Shown here: positions 47,001 through 59,700 of the stretch, one piece after another
How the letters are laid out: every line of letters starts with the position of its first letter
Numbering within the stretch: the first letter of the stretch is position 1
Assembly (NCBI GenBank): GCA_039621445.1
Contig: CP154955.1
Location: 38,882,426 to 38,946,425 of the forward strand
Length of the DNA stretch: 64,000 nt
From: Euglena gracilis
Taxonomy: Eukaryota; Euglenida; Euglenophyceae; Euglenales
Direction of reading: 5' to 3'
Notes under the pieces: generated by a model
Told to the model about the DNA's origin: nothing
The model's database searches: none
What the model saw: the letters and a program-made list of their open reading frames with translations, nothing else
Program-made: the position numbers and the translations under genes

Positions 47001-47005
<5 letters not shown>

Positions 47006-47236
47006 GACACATCACCCCGACAGGTGAGCCAGCCAACCCCAAGAGTTCAAGGTAGGGGGGGCCAGCAGCGGAAGGGTCCCACAGCAGCGACGCCGGCATC
47101 CGTGGGCACGCACACTGGCACAGGGGGGACGTCAGGCGGCAGGCAGCATTGGGGCAGCGGGTGTGAAACCTGCAATGGCGGGCACCAGAGAGACCTCTTC
47201 CCCTCGAGAGTCACTGGCAGGGGGACATATTACCAC

Positions 47237-47553
47237 CATTCCATTGCTTAGCGACCCCGGGGGGAAGGGGGGGTCACTTTCCATCCTGAAAAAACCAGTC
47301 AGTCACTTTACCCCCCCCCCCGGGGGATCGGCCACTCTTGAATGCGCTCATGTTGGCAAGGCAATATTGCCAAAAAGTCTAAAAAAAACACAAAAATTTC
47401 CGGCGCCAGGCTAGCCACTTTTCCATTTTCAGGCCTACCCCACCTCCGGGGGGAGGGGGTCTTGGCCAGAAAACCAGGCAGTCACTCTGAAAAAACCAGT
47501 CAGTCACACCCCCCCATGGGGGTGGGGTGAGACAGGTGTTAAGCAATGGTATG
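47237..47553. mobile_element. hAT-like MITE, copy 2 (317 bp)
   Basis: Left end CATTCCATTGCTTAGCG, right end AGCAATGGTATG, same orientation and internal order as 8771-9107. It is flanked by an 8-bp target duplication with one change (ATTACCAC at 47229-47236, ATTACCGC at 47554-47561). Confidence 0.83.
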
Positions 47554-47561
47554 ATTACCGC

Positions 47562-48501
47562 CTAAGCAATTGCACGGACAAAATGGACCACATATAGCCC
47601 AGCCTGAAGCACCCGCAGAAAAAATTGCTCCAAGATCGACCCAAAATGCAGCAGTGGATTGACACTGGAAGCGAAATTGCGGAAAAATTGCGGCAGTCGT
47701 GGAGAAACTGAGGGAAATTTGACATCGAGAGTGTGCACATTTTTGCTGGAGGGGAGGGGAGGAGGGGAAATACTTTGCCTTATAGATTCCCCCCCCCCCA
47801 TTATGCAACATTAATGTCCAAAAACATGCTTTTATTGAATGCGTTTCACTGAAAAAAATTCAAAAAACGACAGAAAAATTCTGCATTCAATACCAGATTT
47901 TTATCTGAGACCAATTTTTTTGCTAAATTTTTGTCCAAACTCCAAATTAACCCCCAGAAAGAAAGGAGAAAGAAACACAAAAAAATGCCAAATTGATACA
48001 ACTTTGGCAAAAGTAGGAGAACATAAAAGCAAGTGCAAAAAAAAAAGCGACCCCCCTTGCCTTTTTGTGAAGAATAGCCAGAACTCATTGCACCTTCCAC
48101 TTCAAGTTCATGTGTGTATGTGTATTGAGGGAGGAAAAAGGGGGGAAAATGAAGATAAACTGCGGAAACTGTGTAATAATTGCAGAAAATTGCGGAAACT
48201 GTGGAAACTGGTGGAAATTACAGGAAAATTGCATAATATCATTTCCCATCCCTGTAAAATGCCCTTTTAGAGCAATTTTGGACGAAAATCTGTCGAAATT
48301 TCCGGCACCAGAAGCCAGAAAAAAAGCTTTGATGTTTTGGAGGAGGTCCCAAATGCCCTCTCCCCAGGGTCTGTCTACATAAAGCCGTGGCACCCTCCCT
48401 ATTTTAAACCCTGACACGTTTCATCACAGGACAACACAGGCCCCACCCACCCCACCCACCAAATGGGCAGCGAAGCAAAGAGCGGAGGTGGGAGGAGATG
48501 C
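47562..48501. other. No gene seen
   Basis: A/T-rich DNA with AATTGCGGAAA-type short repeats (48160-48230). It also holds an AAATTTCCGGCACCAGAAGCC stem-loop core at 48297-48317. Confidence 0.45.
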
Positions 48502-48573
48502 TTAGGCATCCGCCGGGGACAGAATGAGGCGGGGTGTCGTGCAGCGGAAGGACAGTTCGGGCTCGTTGACCGT
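48502..48573 (-). CDS. Terminal exon of an unrecognised minus-strand gene
   Basis: Acceptor CCATCGCAG is followed in phase 0 by TVNEPELSFRCTTPRLILSP, ADA and a TAA at 48502-48504. It lies 1.7 kb beyond the stop of gene A, so it is a separate gene or an alternative end. A possible upstream exon of similar style (RDDGVLGAIDGVVGHHSLLA) lies near 48885-48975, after a pyrimidine tract. Confidence 0.4.
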   Translation of the reverse strand, partial: TVNEPELSFRCTTPRLILSPADA

Positions 48574-49099
48574 CTGCGATGGCACATGAGAAGGTGGGCG
48601 CTGGAGGGCATCCCCAGATGGACCCGTCGATGATGGGTGATCGGCTGGGGAAGGTGGAAGGGGGAATGGGGAATGATTGAATGATGGAGAATGATGGGGG
48701 TGAAAAAGCCCCATGCCCCCCCCCCCGAAGGGTCCCCCCTCCACTGCAACAGCATGTGAGCTTGCCAAACAGTCATAGGCACAGCTTTGGGATTTCATAC
48801 ACGAGGCGTCAAAAAAGAGTCAAAAAGCAAGGCGAAGGAGCTGTATGCATTGCCTGTGCGGCAGCATACGGTCCCCGGTTGAGTTAAGGGTGGGGACCGT
48901 CTGGCTCGGCCAGGAGTGAATGATGCCCCACCACGCCATCAATGGCCCCCAGCACACCATCGTCGCGTTCAGAGCAGCAGGAAGCGGCAGAAGCGGCAGG
49001 AAACGGCAGAAAAGCGGTTGCCCAGGTGCGTGTGCGTACCCAAAATGGACGGTCTGCGTCGCCATTTTGAATCACTTCCTGAGGTGCCCATATACCCTA

Positions 49100-50322
49100 A
49101 ATAATATGCCCCAAATGATGTCCCCCACCCCCCAAATCCTGGGGGTGGACGTTGACTGACCACATACTATTACCCAGGTATACCGGTAATGCCAGCCAGA
49201 CCCGCAGTAGAAGCGAAACGAACCACGACAGGACCAGCTTTGGCTTCTGGTGCACACAGATACCTGTGCAGACACAGCACTGAGAAAAAATTCACTGATC
49301 AGGGCAAGGAAGGACCAGTGCAACGCTCTGGTACAGGTGGAGGGGGTACGGGTAGAGGGCGGTGAGGGGTGGCCGACGCCCCCCACACACCCACGCTCAG
49401 GCACTGTCTGCTGGGAGGCAATTCAGAAGCTTTGTCACCACTGATCTGTGTCCTGGTGGCTGGGACAGTGGTGGGCCCAACTGGATGTCAGTTGGGGGGA
49501 GGGTGACTGTTGAATGGAACCAAAGAGCCCTTCCAATAAAATGGAACAGGAAAAAAGTCAGCCCTGCGGTTACTGCAATCTTCTTCTCTCTCAGAAATGG
49601 GAATGCAGGCAGGTTTTCCACAAATACACTTTTTTCATTTCAGCAACGTCCACAGCTGGAATCAAGCACTCGGCAATTGAACGAATTGGTATTGGTGGCA
49701 TTAATGAGGTTTGAGATTTTGCACAATCCGAGACATTTGCTCAAGAGTGCAACCCAAAGAGCTAACAAATTAAATAAATGACTGCGGTCTTTGGGGCACC
49801 CTGGTCGCATGCATTACACCGTTTGAAACCAGTTGAAAATATGCAAAGGGGCACCAACAAAATACAACAAACAACAAATTCATGAAACTTCGAACCAAAT
49901 CAGACACCCCCAAATGGGACAATCTCTTGGTCAGAAAGTCCCTGGTGGCATTTGCGGTTTTACCCAGCAGAATGGGGTCTACCCCCCCGGCATATGACAA
50001 GAAATGCAAGCCAAGTAACCACGACACCCTCAAGACCCTCAAATTATTTGAATAACAGTGCACTGCCCAAAAAGAAAACCAAATACTCCACCAAAGATGT
50101 AGCCATCAGCAAATCACATATCAAACCACTATAAAAATATCATTTTGGAGGTTTATGCCCCCATTCTGCAGATTGAAGCAGAAGACTCGATAATGTTCAA
50201 TCAAAATGCAACAGTGCTTGACCAAAATCGAAATTTGGTAGCAGTAACAGAAACATCGGGTATGGGGTCACCAATGCACATGTTCTAACTATATAGGACA
50301 CCGCGGGGCGGGCGGCCACACG
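49100..50322. other. No gene seen downstream of gene A
   Basis: No frame with protein character. Two polyadenylation-like AATAAA strings on the minus strand are not decisive. Confidence 0.4.
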
Positions 50323-50422
50323 CTACGGTAAGCCGTACAGCACCAGCCCGGCCCACGTTGCTGGGTCTGCTCCCGACCGCACAGCCTGGCACAGCACCTG
50401 CCGCACCGCTGCTGGCGGGACC
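50323..50422 (-). CDS. Gene A terminal exon
   Basis: Acceptor CACGTCAG is followed by VPPAAVRQVLCQAVRSGADP, ATWAGLVLYGLP and TAG at 50323-50325. P-x-x-WA-x-x-x-L-x-G is the closing motif of CHAT domains, so the protein ends right at the domain end. Confidence 0.7.
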
Positions 50423-53400
50423 CTGACGTGGCCATGTGGCTGAGTCGTGTGCATAATAAATCAAATAATGCAAACATTAGGCATCTGTGGGGGCGATCCC
50501 TGGGACAGCCGGCGCGGGAGGGGGGGGGGATAGTTCCACCGGGTCCCAGATTCTAGAAAAGTCGAGGTTGTTTTGGGTTTAGGGTTAGGGTTACAGCTGG
50601 ACTGCCGTGGGGCTCCCATTTTTGGAATTCAGGAAGAGGTCAGGCCTCGTTTCGGACCAAGTCAGGCCGAAGTCAGGCCAAAGTCAGGTCGAGTTCAGAC
50701 GAAATTTTGGCAAAGAGCTGCCCGATATACAGGTCATGGTCGACGGGATACCCGTTCACCACGACGGTTTGACGGTTAGTCGGGAAACCGATCCCCCCAT
50801 TATTCCGAATCTCGGCACAAATCTCGTTGTTCACTTTGCGGATCGAGTGGTCATCACACATCCAAATGTCCAAGATCTCGTCCCCCCTGGCCTGGCCAAC
50901 GTCATCGCGGTATGAACCGCGGTGACACCCCCCAGCGGGGCCTATAGTTCCTGGCTGCCAACACAGAAACATACACAGGGTTGAGTGTCGAAAGGGTTCC
51001 CGGCCTGGGCGTGGCTGAGCGGCGCCGACGCCGTGCCGGCGGCCCGCAGGGTGCGGTACAGCTGCACCAGCTGCCCCGCCGCCTGCTCCGACGGCCACCG
51101 CCAACCCCCTGGCCCCCCCCCCGGCCCAGCCCCGCCACACCGGGCCGGGCTGATAGGCCCGGGACCCGTGTGGAAATCCACGGGGAGTGAGATCTGTGGG
51201 AAGAGGAAAGGGCTTCAGGGTTGGTCTTCAGTTGGGGGGGGGGGGGCATGGCTGAACCCAGACCTGACATTGACCCATGAAGCGGGGGACACCATGTGCG
51301 TGTAGTTTGACTGGGTGGGAGCGTGTGGCGGGCAGAGGGCTGGCCAGAGGTGGGTGACCGCCCGCGCCGCCCCCGCCGACAACAGCAGGTGTGCGGCGCA
51401 CGTCAGGCCGGACACCGCTGCCGCCGCCGACGGTGGTGCAGGCAGCCCCCAAGCTTCAACGGACCATCCCCTCTTATGACGCTGACCCAATCCAGCCCGG
51501 AATCGGACTAGGGGGGAGATGCAAAATAATGTAAAAAAAAGAACAAAAAATAAAAAAAGTGAAAATTCCTCCAGAACCTCAGGGTGGTTACCTTTTCTGT
51601 TGGAGAGGACTAAGAAAATTTTTCTCCTCCCTGGATAAAATTTCATCGCGCAACCTCACTTTTTTACGCAACACAGTGCGTGTTGTCGGCAATCATTCAC
51701 AATTCTTTTTGCCAAGAAACTCAAAACGTAAACAATGCTCGTGTTATATTTCATTAAAAAGTACTTTATCAAAAAGGCAAAAACTAAAAAAAGGTGCCAC
51801 AACAAAAGAAAGTGCGATGCAAACTTGCACCGCGGCACGAGTGATTGCCTTGTTGTATGCACTCATATTCATTAAGGAACAACTTTTTATTTGAAAAATG
51901 GGCCCAAAATGTTTAGTGTGCAACTTCCAGTTGCATAATATTCCCTGTGTTACCCCCCCCCAAAATCGGTTTTCAAAGAAATGGAGGGGCGAAATATGCA
52001 AAAAAGCTGAAATTGCATTCCCCCCAAATTTTCATAATGCAAAAAAAATGCAAATAATGCGCGTGCTGTGGGGGGGGGGGGCTGGGCAGGGAACACCTTG
52101 GCAGCGGCAAATGAGCGGCCTCGGGGTCCATATGCATGGGGGTGATCCTGGAAATGCGCTGTTGACATCGGGTGCGCGTCAACGACAGGGTGCGTCTTGG
52201 GCAAAGCGGGGATACACGCGGGGGAAAAGGTCGGTACACATCAATCCAACCCTCAATAAAATGGACCCTCGGTCGGTGCTGGATCTTCGGACCTGCCACG
52301 GGCGGCCCATGGCGGGGGACGGCGCCGCCGAAGGGGAGCCGCAGAGGGTGACGAGGGAGGTCCGGAGGGGCGTCCGCTCCACCAGGGACTCCCAGGGGGC
52401 CGGGAGGCTGGCGGCGCCGGGGGCGGGAGGGCGGCAGGGCCCTGGCCTTCCGGACAAGGCACGAGCGAAATGAACGGGACAAAACATTTCTTGGGCAAAA
52501 TCCTTGCCCCAAAATTGGCAACTAACCTCCACGGACCGACTGCCATGAAGAATGCTCCGTTTGTTCAGGGAAGGCCACCCATATACTCTTGTGGTGGACA
52601 GGGATTTATTTAAGACCGGGGGCAGCCGCCCAGGGGGTATCCCTGACCCCCCCAAAATAAGACTTGGGTCTTATTCTTGGGTCCGTTGTTGGAAACCTCC
52701 AGGAAGGGTCTTATTTTTTTTTAGAGGGGTTACCCTCGGGGGGGGGGAAGGGGGTCTCAGGAACCCACTTTTTGGGGGGTCAATTTTGTGGGTTCGCACT
52801 TCTCGCGCAAAACAAGGAAACCCCCACCCACATGACCCCCCCCCCCGGGGGAGGGGGGCATGGCAGACCCACCCACCCTCCCTGCCTCCCGGGGTCCAAC
52901 CTTTAAAAATCCCTGGCGTTGGACTTAGACTGAATCTTGTGCAGACACCAGGTGGCTAGAATGGTTAAAAATGGTTAAATTCGCGGGAGAAATTGTGGCT
53001 GGGGGAATGGGCACTGTTGAGGACACCTGGAATCCCCCACCAGGGGGACGATGCGAAAAATGCAACTTCCATGCAAATTTCTTTCTTAGCATAGAATGAA
53101 AGAATCATCATGGAATAGAAATTCCTCTGTGTGTCCACATTGGGGGACAAAGGAAAACAAAAAAAAAACTTCTCATCTGCCTTTTCATCCAGCGACATGA
53201 TTCAGCGCACAAGATGGTAAATGCTTTTGAACGATCCGCCCCTCTCCACAACCTGAACTGAGTTTTCAAATCGATTCCACCTCATTTCTGAAATCAGCCT
53301 TGTGGATGTTTTCTGGGAAATTGAAACACTTTCACACAAAAGGAATGGCTGGAGGACTTAACTCTTGAGTGGGTCGATGCACTGGGATGGCCGCAACACC

Positions 53401-53720
53401 CCCACCGTCACTGTTCACCCCCAGAGCCCAACCCCTGACGCCAGGTCTCTGGCCGGGAGACGGGCCCCACACTGGCTGCCCAGTTGCAGCCGTGGAGGTG
53501 CAGCACCGCCGCCCCGGCCACCCCTTCCGGCAGCGCCGCCTCCTCGTCCACGACCTCTGCCGCCGTTAGCGACGCGATGACGAGCGCCTCCGGGCCATGC
53601 GGGGCGGCGGGGCTGATCACCATCGGGCGGCCGCCGGCGTCCCCCGAGGGGGGCCGCAGACAAGCCCCGCCGTCCTCCTTTGTCAATGGTGGTCTGGTCT
53701 GGACCTGTGTGTAGGTCTGT

Positions 53721-53759
<39 letters not shown>

Positions 53760-56700
53760 GGTGTACATGTGCGATTCCTTTTGTGTGTGTTTGTGTGAGC
53801 GTGTGCGCACGTGCTTGCATATATGCGCCACATCTGTTCTTTCACTCTGGGGGAGTCAATCTGGATGCGCACCAGGCAACCCGGGGCCCATTCTCAAAGT
53901 AAGCGGCGGCGAGGGCGGCGCTTGGGCACCGGGGCACCGGGGGCACGGTGGAGTCGGCAGGCCCAGGCTGCCCGTGCGTGGCCGCAGCCAGGCAGCGCCG
54001 CGGCCCTTCCCCCACCGGGGGGCCCAACCGGGCAACCATTGCCATGGCTCCCTGCGTCGCCGCCACCGCCGCCCGGAGGGACCCGCCAGCCCCACACAGC
54101 CCAGCCCCCCAGTGAGACGAGCCAGGCTGTCTGGCTGAGGGCCAGACAGTTTGGCTCCCAGCGGTCTGGCTGCCACAGCCGACTGCCGGGCAGTTGGAGC
54201 AACCTGTGGCGAAAGCTCGGCCGATGCGCGCGCGACGCGGCCGCGGCGGGCGGGGGGGAGCACCGCGGGCAGAAGAGGCGGAGGGAGGGCGCCACCGCCA
54301 GGGCGTACTCCTCGCAGAGGAAGCGGGCATTGCGGTGCAGGGCGGCGAAGGGCACCGCCGCCAGGGGGCCCTCGGGGACCACCACGAGCTGCGCGGCGTC
54401 AGGCCGGTCCCCGGCGCTCGGGGCCGGCAGGGCGTCCTGCAGCCAGGGCAGTATGGGAAGACCTGGTGGGGGGGTCGACCCCCCCCCACCACCACCCTGG
54501 CGGTTTGGCCGATTCCTGTACTGCCCTGCCTGCAGCGGGCCGATGAGGGCCGCCCGGCGCCACGGCAGGCCGCAGTGCGGGGGGCCGCCAGGCGTTGGGA
54601 AGCGAGGTTTGCCATGAGAATTCCCAGGGTCCTGCCGTTTTTCTCTCCGACAACAACAATGCCAAAGTGCCAAAGCTTTCTGCCCATTTCAAGTACTCTG
54701 GCATATGCTTCACCCGTGATATTTGCTTTGCAGCAGTCGCCGGGGGCCCCAAAGTGTACTTGACACTTTTGGGAGTCATTGCCCCTGGGTTCAATCTGGG
54801 TTCAATCATTCGGGGGTGCCCCCCCTATGGCCAAGGGGCACCTGGACAAAAGGCTTTTGCTTCAGGACCACAGGAGGGTCCACTGGCCAGCCATTTCACT
54901 GGTTTCTAAAGCCACGGAAAAAAGCCACCAGCCAGATCCCCCTCCCTCCCCAGGGGAGGTTCGGAGTCCCCGGACGGGGAAAAAACCCTCCAGCGCTGTG
55001 CAACGAGGTGGAAATGGGACTCTTTATGGGTGTTTTTTTTTGTGCTATTGTTCCAAAAAATCCCCAAAGTTGCCAAAATGCATATTCTTGGCAGGTTTTG
55101 GGAGTCAAAAAATCCGGTGCTTCGGTGACTGGGACAGAAAATTCCACTAGACCCCCTTGACACTTGGTTTTTTTCCACTAGCCAAATTTGGACTAGCTGC
55201 AGTTGAACCCCCCCCCCAAATGACTTGATTGAACCCAGGGGAAGTGACTCCAAAAAGTGCCAAGGAAACTCCCCAGAATAAGACCCCGGGTCCATTTCAT
55301 GGGTCGGTTGCTGGAAATCCAGAGGGGGCGGGACTTATTCATGGGGGGGTCCATTTTATGGATTTTGCTGGATTTTTTTTGTTTTTAGAAAATTATTGCG
55401 GGATGCCCCGGCCATTCCTTTTCCACTTTTTTGGGGGGGTCCATTTCAGGGATTTTTGTTTGGAAGGTCCGGGGGGGGGGGGGTCTTATTTTTGGGGGGG
55501 TTTAAACTTTGGGGTCCCCCGGCGACTGCTGCAAAACGAATATCACGGGCGAAGCATATGCCAGAATATTTGAAAGGGGCAGAAATTTTTAGCACTTTGG
55601 CATTTTTGTTGTTGCAGAGAAAAACAGGCCGGAACATGGAACGTTCACGCAGGATTCAGTTCCCAAAGAACAATTTTTGAACACAATTTCTCAGACCCGA
55701 AATCCACCCCTGTGGTGGACGGCCGGCCCTGGCTGGAGCTCCCGGAGCAGCCCGAGGAAGGGGCCCGCGTCGGCCGGGGCGGCGAGGGTCTGGGCGATGG
55801 CGGGCAGGAAGGCGACGGGCCCAGGGTAGGGCGGCGGCAGGACAGGCGGATTGCAGTCAGAAGAGCCCCTGGGGCGTCCGTTGGGCGATCGCACTGGTCG
55901 GCAAAGCGGGTCCAGCAGAGGCAATGGGCGTGCAAAGAGGGGGCGTCCCGTCGACCCCCGCCCCGGAGGGCGCTGTCCTGGGCGAAGCGTCGGCGGAGGT
56001 CCACGTCAGCATGCGAGCCAGTGCTGGCAGCGGGCGGCACTCCAGCTGCCCACCTGAGGGAGAAGCACCGCTGAACAGCGAAAGACAACCGTCAGGTTTG
56101 GCCCGATGGGCATGGAAACAGTCACACCTACACGTCACAATGACACACAACCGTACACATGTGCGCAGGCACGCTCGAGGGACTGACACCCACCCACAAA
56201 CCATGCGTGCACACGACGTCCGCACACCGGCCACCACCCACGCATGGGCCCCGCGCTCAAACGGCAGCAGCGAGTACAGCACAAACGTGCAGCCCCAGCG
56301 GTCCGCGGCGCTCTGGAGGGCGACCAGCGGCGGACTTCCGAAGGCCCACGGCGGCAGGCGGGGGCTGAGCCGCAGCCGCGCGGCGAGGTTGTGGCCGGCC
56401 GGACCCACCCACCTCTTGAGAAAGGGGCCGGAAAAAAAATCCCCCCTCACCTCTGAGAAAGGGGCCGGGGGTGCAACACACTGGAGGGGGGGGGGGGCGA
56501 GGACGCCAAGAAATCCAAAAGCGTTCGGCAAAGAAAAGGCAATGCTGCTGTCCACTGGATCTGACTTCCGGGTCGCCCCTGGTCCAAGGGCGGTCTCTGA
56601 CTGATCAAGAGGGGGGCAAAGGATGCAGTGATAGTGAAGGGCCCATCACTGGCCTTTGAAGTCGAAATAAGCGGAAGAGGAGACTCGCGATGCCGGGGCG

Positions 56701-59700
56701 GGCTGGGGGAGGGCGGCCGCCCGGCGGTCGTCCGCGACGCCCAGCGCCGCCACGCGGCGGAACGCGAGCGGCGGCGCCGGGAGGCCAGCGGGGCCGCCGG
56801 TGTCCCGCTCACTGTCGCTGGCTGCAGGGTTGCTGGGGTGTGGGGGGGGGACGTCGGCTCACAAAAGAGCTGTTGCTGGTCTGCGGGGACCGGGTTTCGA
56901 CCGGAGCAATCCCGTGGGCACTGGGTCCTGAGGCCCAAAGACAACCCTTAAGGGGTGGTCTTTTATTTGAAAAAAACAACAAAAACTTCGCTTTCCATTG
57001 ACTGCCCTGGAATTTACAACCTTTGAAACTAGACCAGACAACGTGGTTCTGCAAACTGGGGGAGATTCCTCAAACAAACCGCCAAAAGCCGTCCCGAAAA
57101 ATTTGGACGTGGGGTCCCCAGGTAATGTTGGCTGGACTTCCTTGGAAGGTGGGAAGAGGCCGCCTGAAATTTCCCCTGGGGGAAATGATCAGGGGGTCTG
57201 GGCATGCAATTGCCAGTCTCCACTTACCAAAACGGCGAAAAAGTGGTCAAAAATGGCCCAAAAATTGCTAAAAAAAATAACACCCAAAAAGCAGCGAGAA
57301 GCGGTCCAAAGCAGCCAAGGCAGCCAGAAGCAGGAAGAATGGCCTGAAGTGGCCAAAAGGAAACGTGACAAAAACAGGGCTTCACGCAGTTGTGGCTCAT
57401 CCTCGCTGGTAACATTCTCTTCATTCTGGTATATCTGTAGTTATCTGTATTTTTGTCGTATTTGGAGGTTTCGGGTGTGTCGTAGTTATTCAGTTTTCCG
57501 CGGTTATCTCTAGTTATCCATTTCAGGATAAGCTAAGATAAGCTAAGATAAGCACCAATCCCTGCCTGTCCACTGGACGGGAGCACCCCAAATGCAAAAA
57601 AAATACAAATCCAGCTGGGTTGTGACTTCTCAACAATGAAAATTGGAACTATAATGGGCGGTACCCTGTTCAGAGTCACACTCGGAAGGGCGGGAGGAGG
57701 AGAAGGCAGTGTCATCGCTTCCGCTGTCATAATCATCCTGCACGGATTGTCCTATGGCAGTGGCTACTGAAGGCCTCGGCGGGACCCGCTTGTGATCCGC
57801 CACGGCAAACGGACAAAAAAAAAGACACTCAACCATTTGTGTGTATGCATCATGTACATGCCCCCCCCTCACACGTCACTCAACCGCAGAGTTATGGTGG
57901 GAGGAGGCTCTAGGGTCCCCTCGAACGACCTCGAACATATGTTCGAGGAGGCTCCAGAGCCTCCTCAAATGCCATTTAAGGTCGTTTGAGGAGGCTCAAA
58001 CGACCTCAGACTTAAGCTCCCCCTGAGGAGGCTTGAAAACATTCGAGTCCAAGGTCGGCACGGAAGCGGCCACCCCCAGCACTGTCCCGGTTCTGCCCCC
58101 ACCCCTGAGCCGCCGTCGCCGCCCGGCCAGGCCAAGCCGTGGTACAGCCCCGGCCCCACCCCGGCCCCTGCCCCAGCCTGGACGAGGCAGGGCCACCCCA
58201 GTGCTGCCCCGCGCAGCACCGGCCTGGGCAGTACTCCAGCCCGCGGCTGGCGGCGGCGAACAGCGGGGCGTTGAGGACGCGCTGGCGGCTGTGCAGCGCC
58301 GTGCGGCCACTGCCCCCGAGGTGGCGCGTCGCCAGCAGCAGGTACGGCGAAGCCAGCGGCCCCGGTGTGGCGACCGACCCCTCCCGCTCTGCGCCGTGCA
58401 CTCCCATGCGGGACGAACCCCCCGGGCGACTCCAACTGAGTACAGCCTCAAACCAGGCTACCAAAATGGGGGGAAAAGCAGCAAAGCACGGGGGGGGGGG
58501 ATGGGTTGGACACTCCTGGGGTGCCTGCCTGAGCAGTGGTCGTTCCAGGGCACATCGCCAGAATAAGCCTTTCCTGAACTTTTGAACCTGCCCTCCAGTG
58601 GTGGTGGAGTGGGGGGGTCGACATCAGAAAGACATCTTGGCGGGCTGGTGGGGACCGAGCGGAAGCCCGCCACAAACCAAAAAAGAAATAGAAACAGAAA
58701 ATCATGGGACGCTGAGCGCGGCGGTGTCCGGCTGGCCGCGGGCGAGCAGGGCGTGGCCGAGGTGGGTGGCGAGGCGGGCGAGGGCGGGCCAGTCCCCCAG
58801 CGCGTGCAGCCGCCCCACCGCCTGGGCCGGAGGGCAGGGATGGGGTTGATGCACGGATGGGCGTAATAGCCAGCCAGGGGGCAGGAAAGGTTGAAGTTCG
58901 GTACTGGCTTGGCGCACCCCTGCCCAGACGTATCAATTTCACGAAAAAGTGCAGTTGGTTTGGCTGAGCAATGGCCAATGTATGTGGTGGGGGGGGGCTT
59001 GGCTTCGACGACAATGCCGTCAACCATGCAAACCGGGACCGACCCAAAACCGAACAGAACGATACACACCTCTTTGTAGTGTGCCGTTGCCTCGGCCAGC
59101 AACCGGCGCGAATCCTGCGCTGGGCTGCCCCCAGACCAGCCCCTGAGGGTCGGCGTTTCATCCACAATCCCCGGGCCCGGGGTATGTTCCCCAGGGCGTT
59201 GTCTGGGGCCAGATTGGCAGATGAAAGGCAAACAGGGGGTAATGAGGGGAGGAAAGGCGGGCAGGCGTCGGGACTGGGGAACCGCGACAGAGTTAAAGCA
59301 AATTTGATTTTATGCATTTTGGGAAGGTGGATGCCCCCTCCGGAAACGTGTGGGGAATGTGGTTCAAACTTCGAAATTTTTATACGTCAACTTCATCTTC
59401 CAGCGAATAATAACAAAATAATACCAAACAAAACCGCAAAACAGAACGCAAAACTGCAACGGTGCAAAAAAAAAAAGCACGAAAGAAGCCCTTGCTATCC
59501 ATTCCCAACTCCTCACTTCTCACAGGGACCCGCCTGGGCGTCCCCCTCCCCGCGCCGCGCCGCCAGCGTCCAGTAGGCGTTGCCCAGGCTGGCGTGCGCC
59601 GCGGCGCAGGCGGCGGCGTCCCCCGCACGGACGGCCGCGTCGTGGGCCCGGCGGTAGCCCTGCAGCGCCGCGTCCGCCCGCTGCTCCGCCAGGTCCACGT

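Noticed and set aside
46328-47251. 300-codon THTH/RTHA and CVCV/RACV frames
   Set aside because: Translation of (AC)n/(ACGC)n on both strands; no coding signal outside the repeat.
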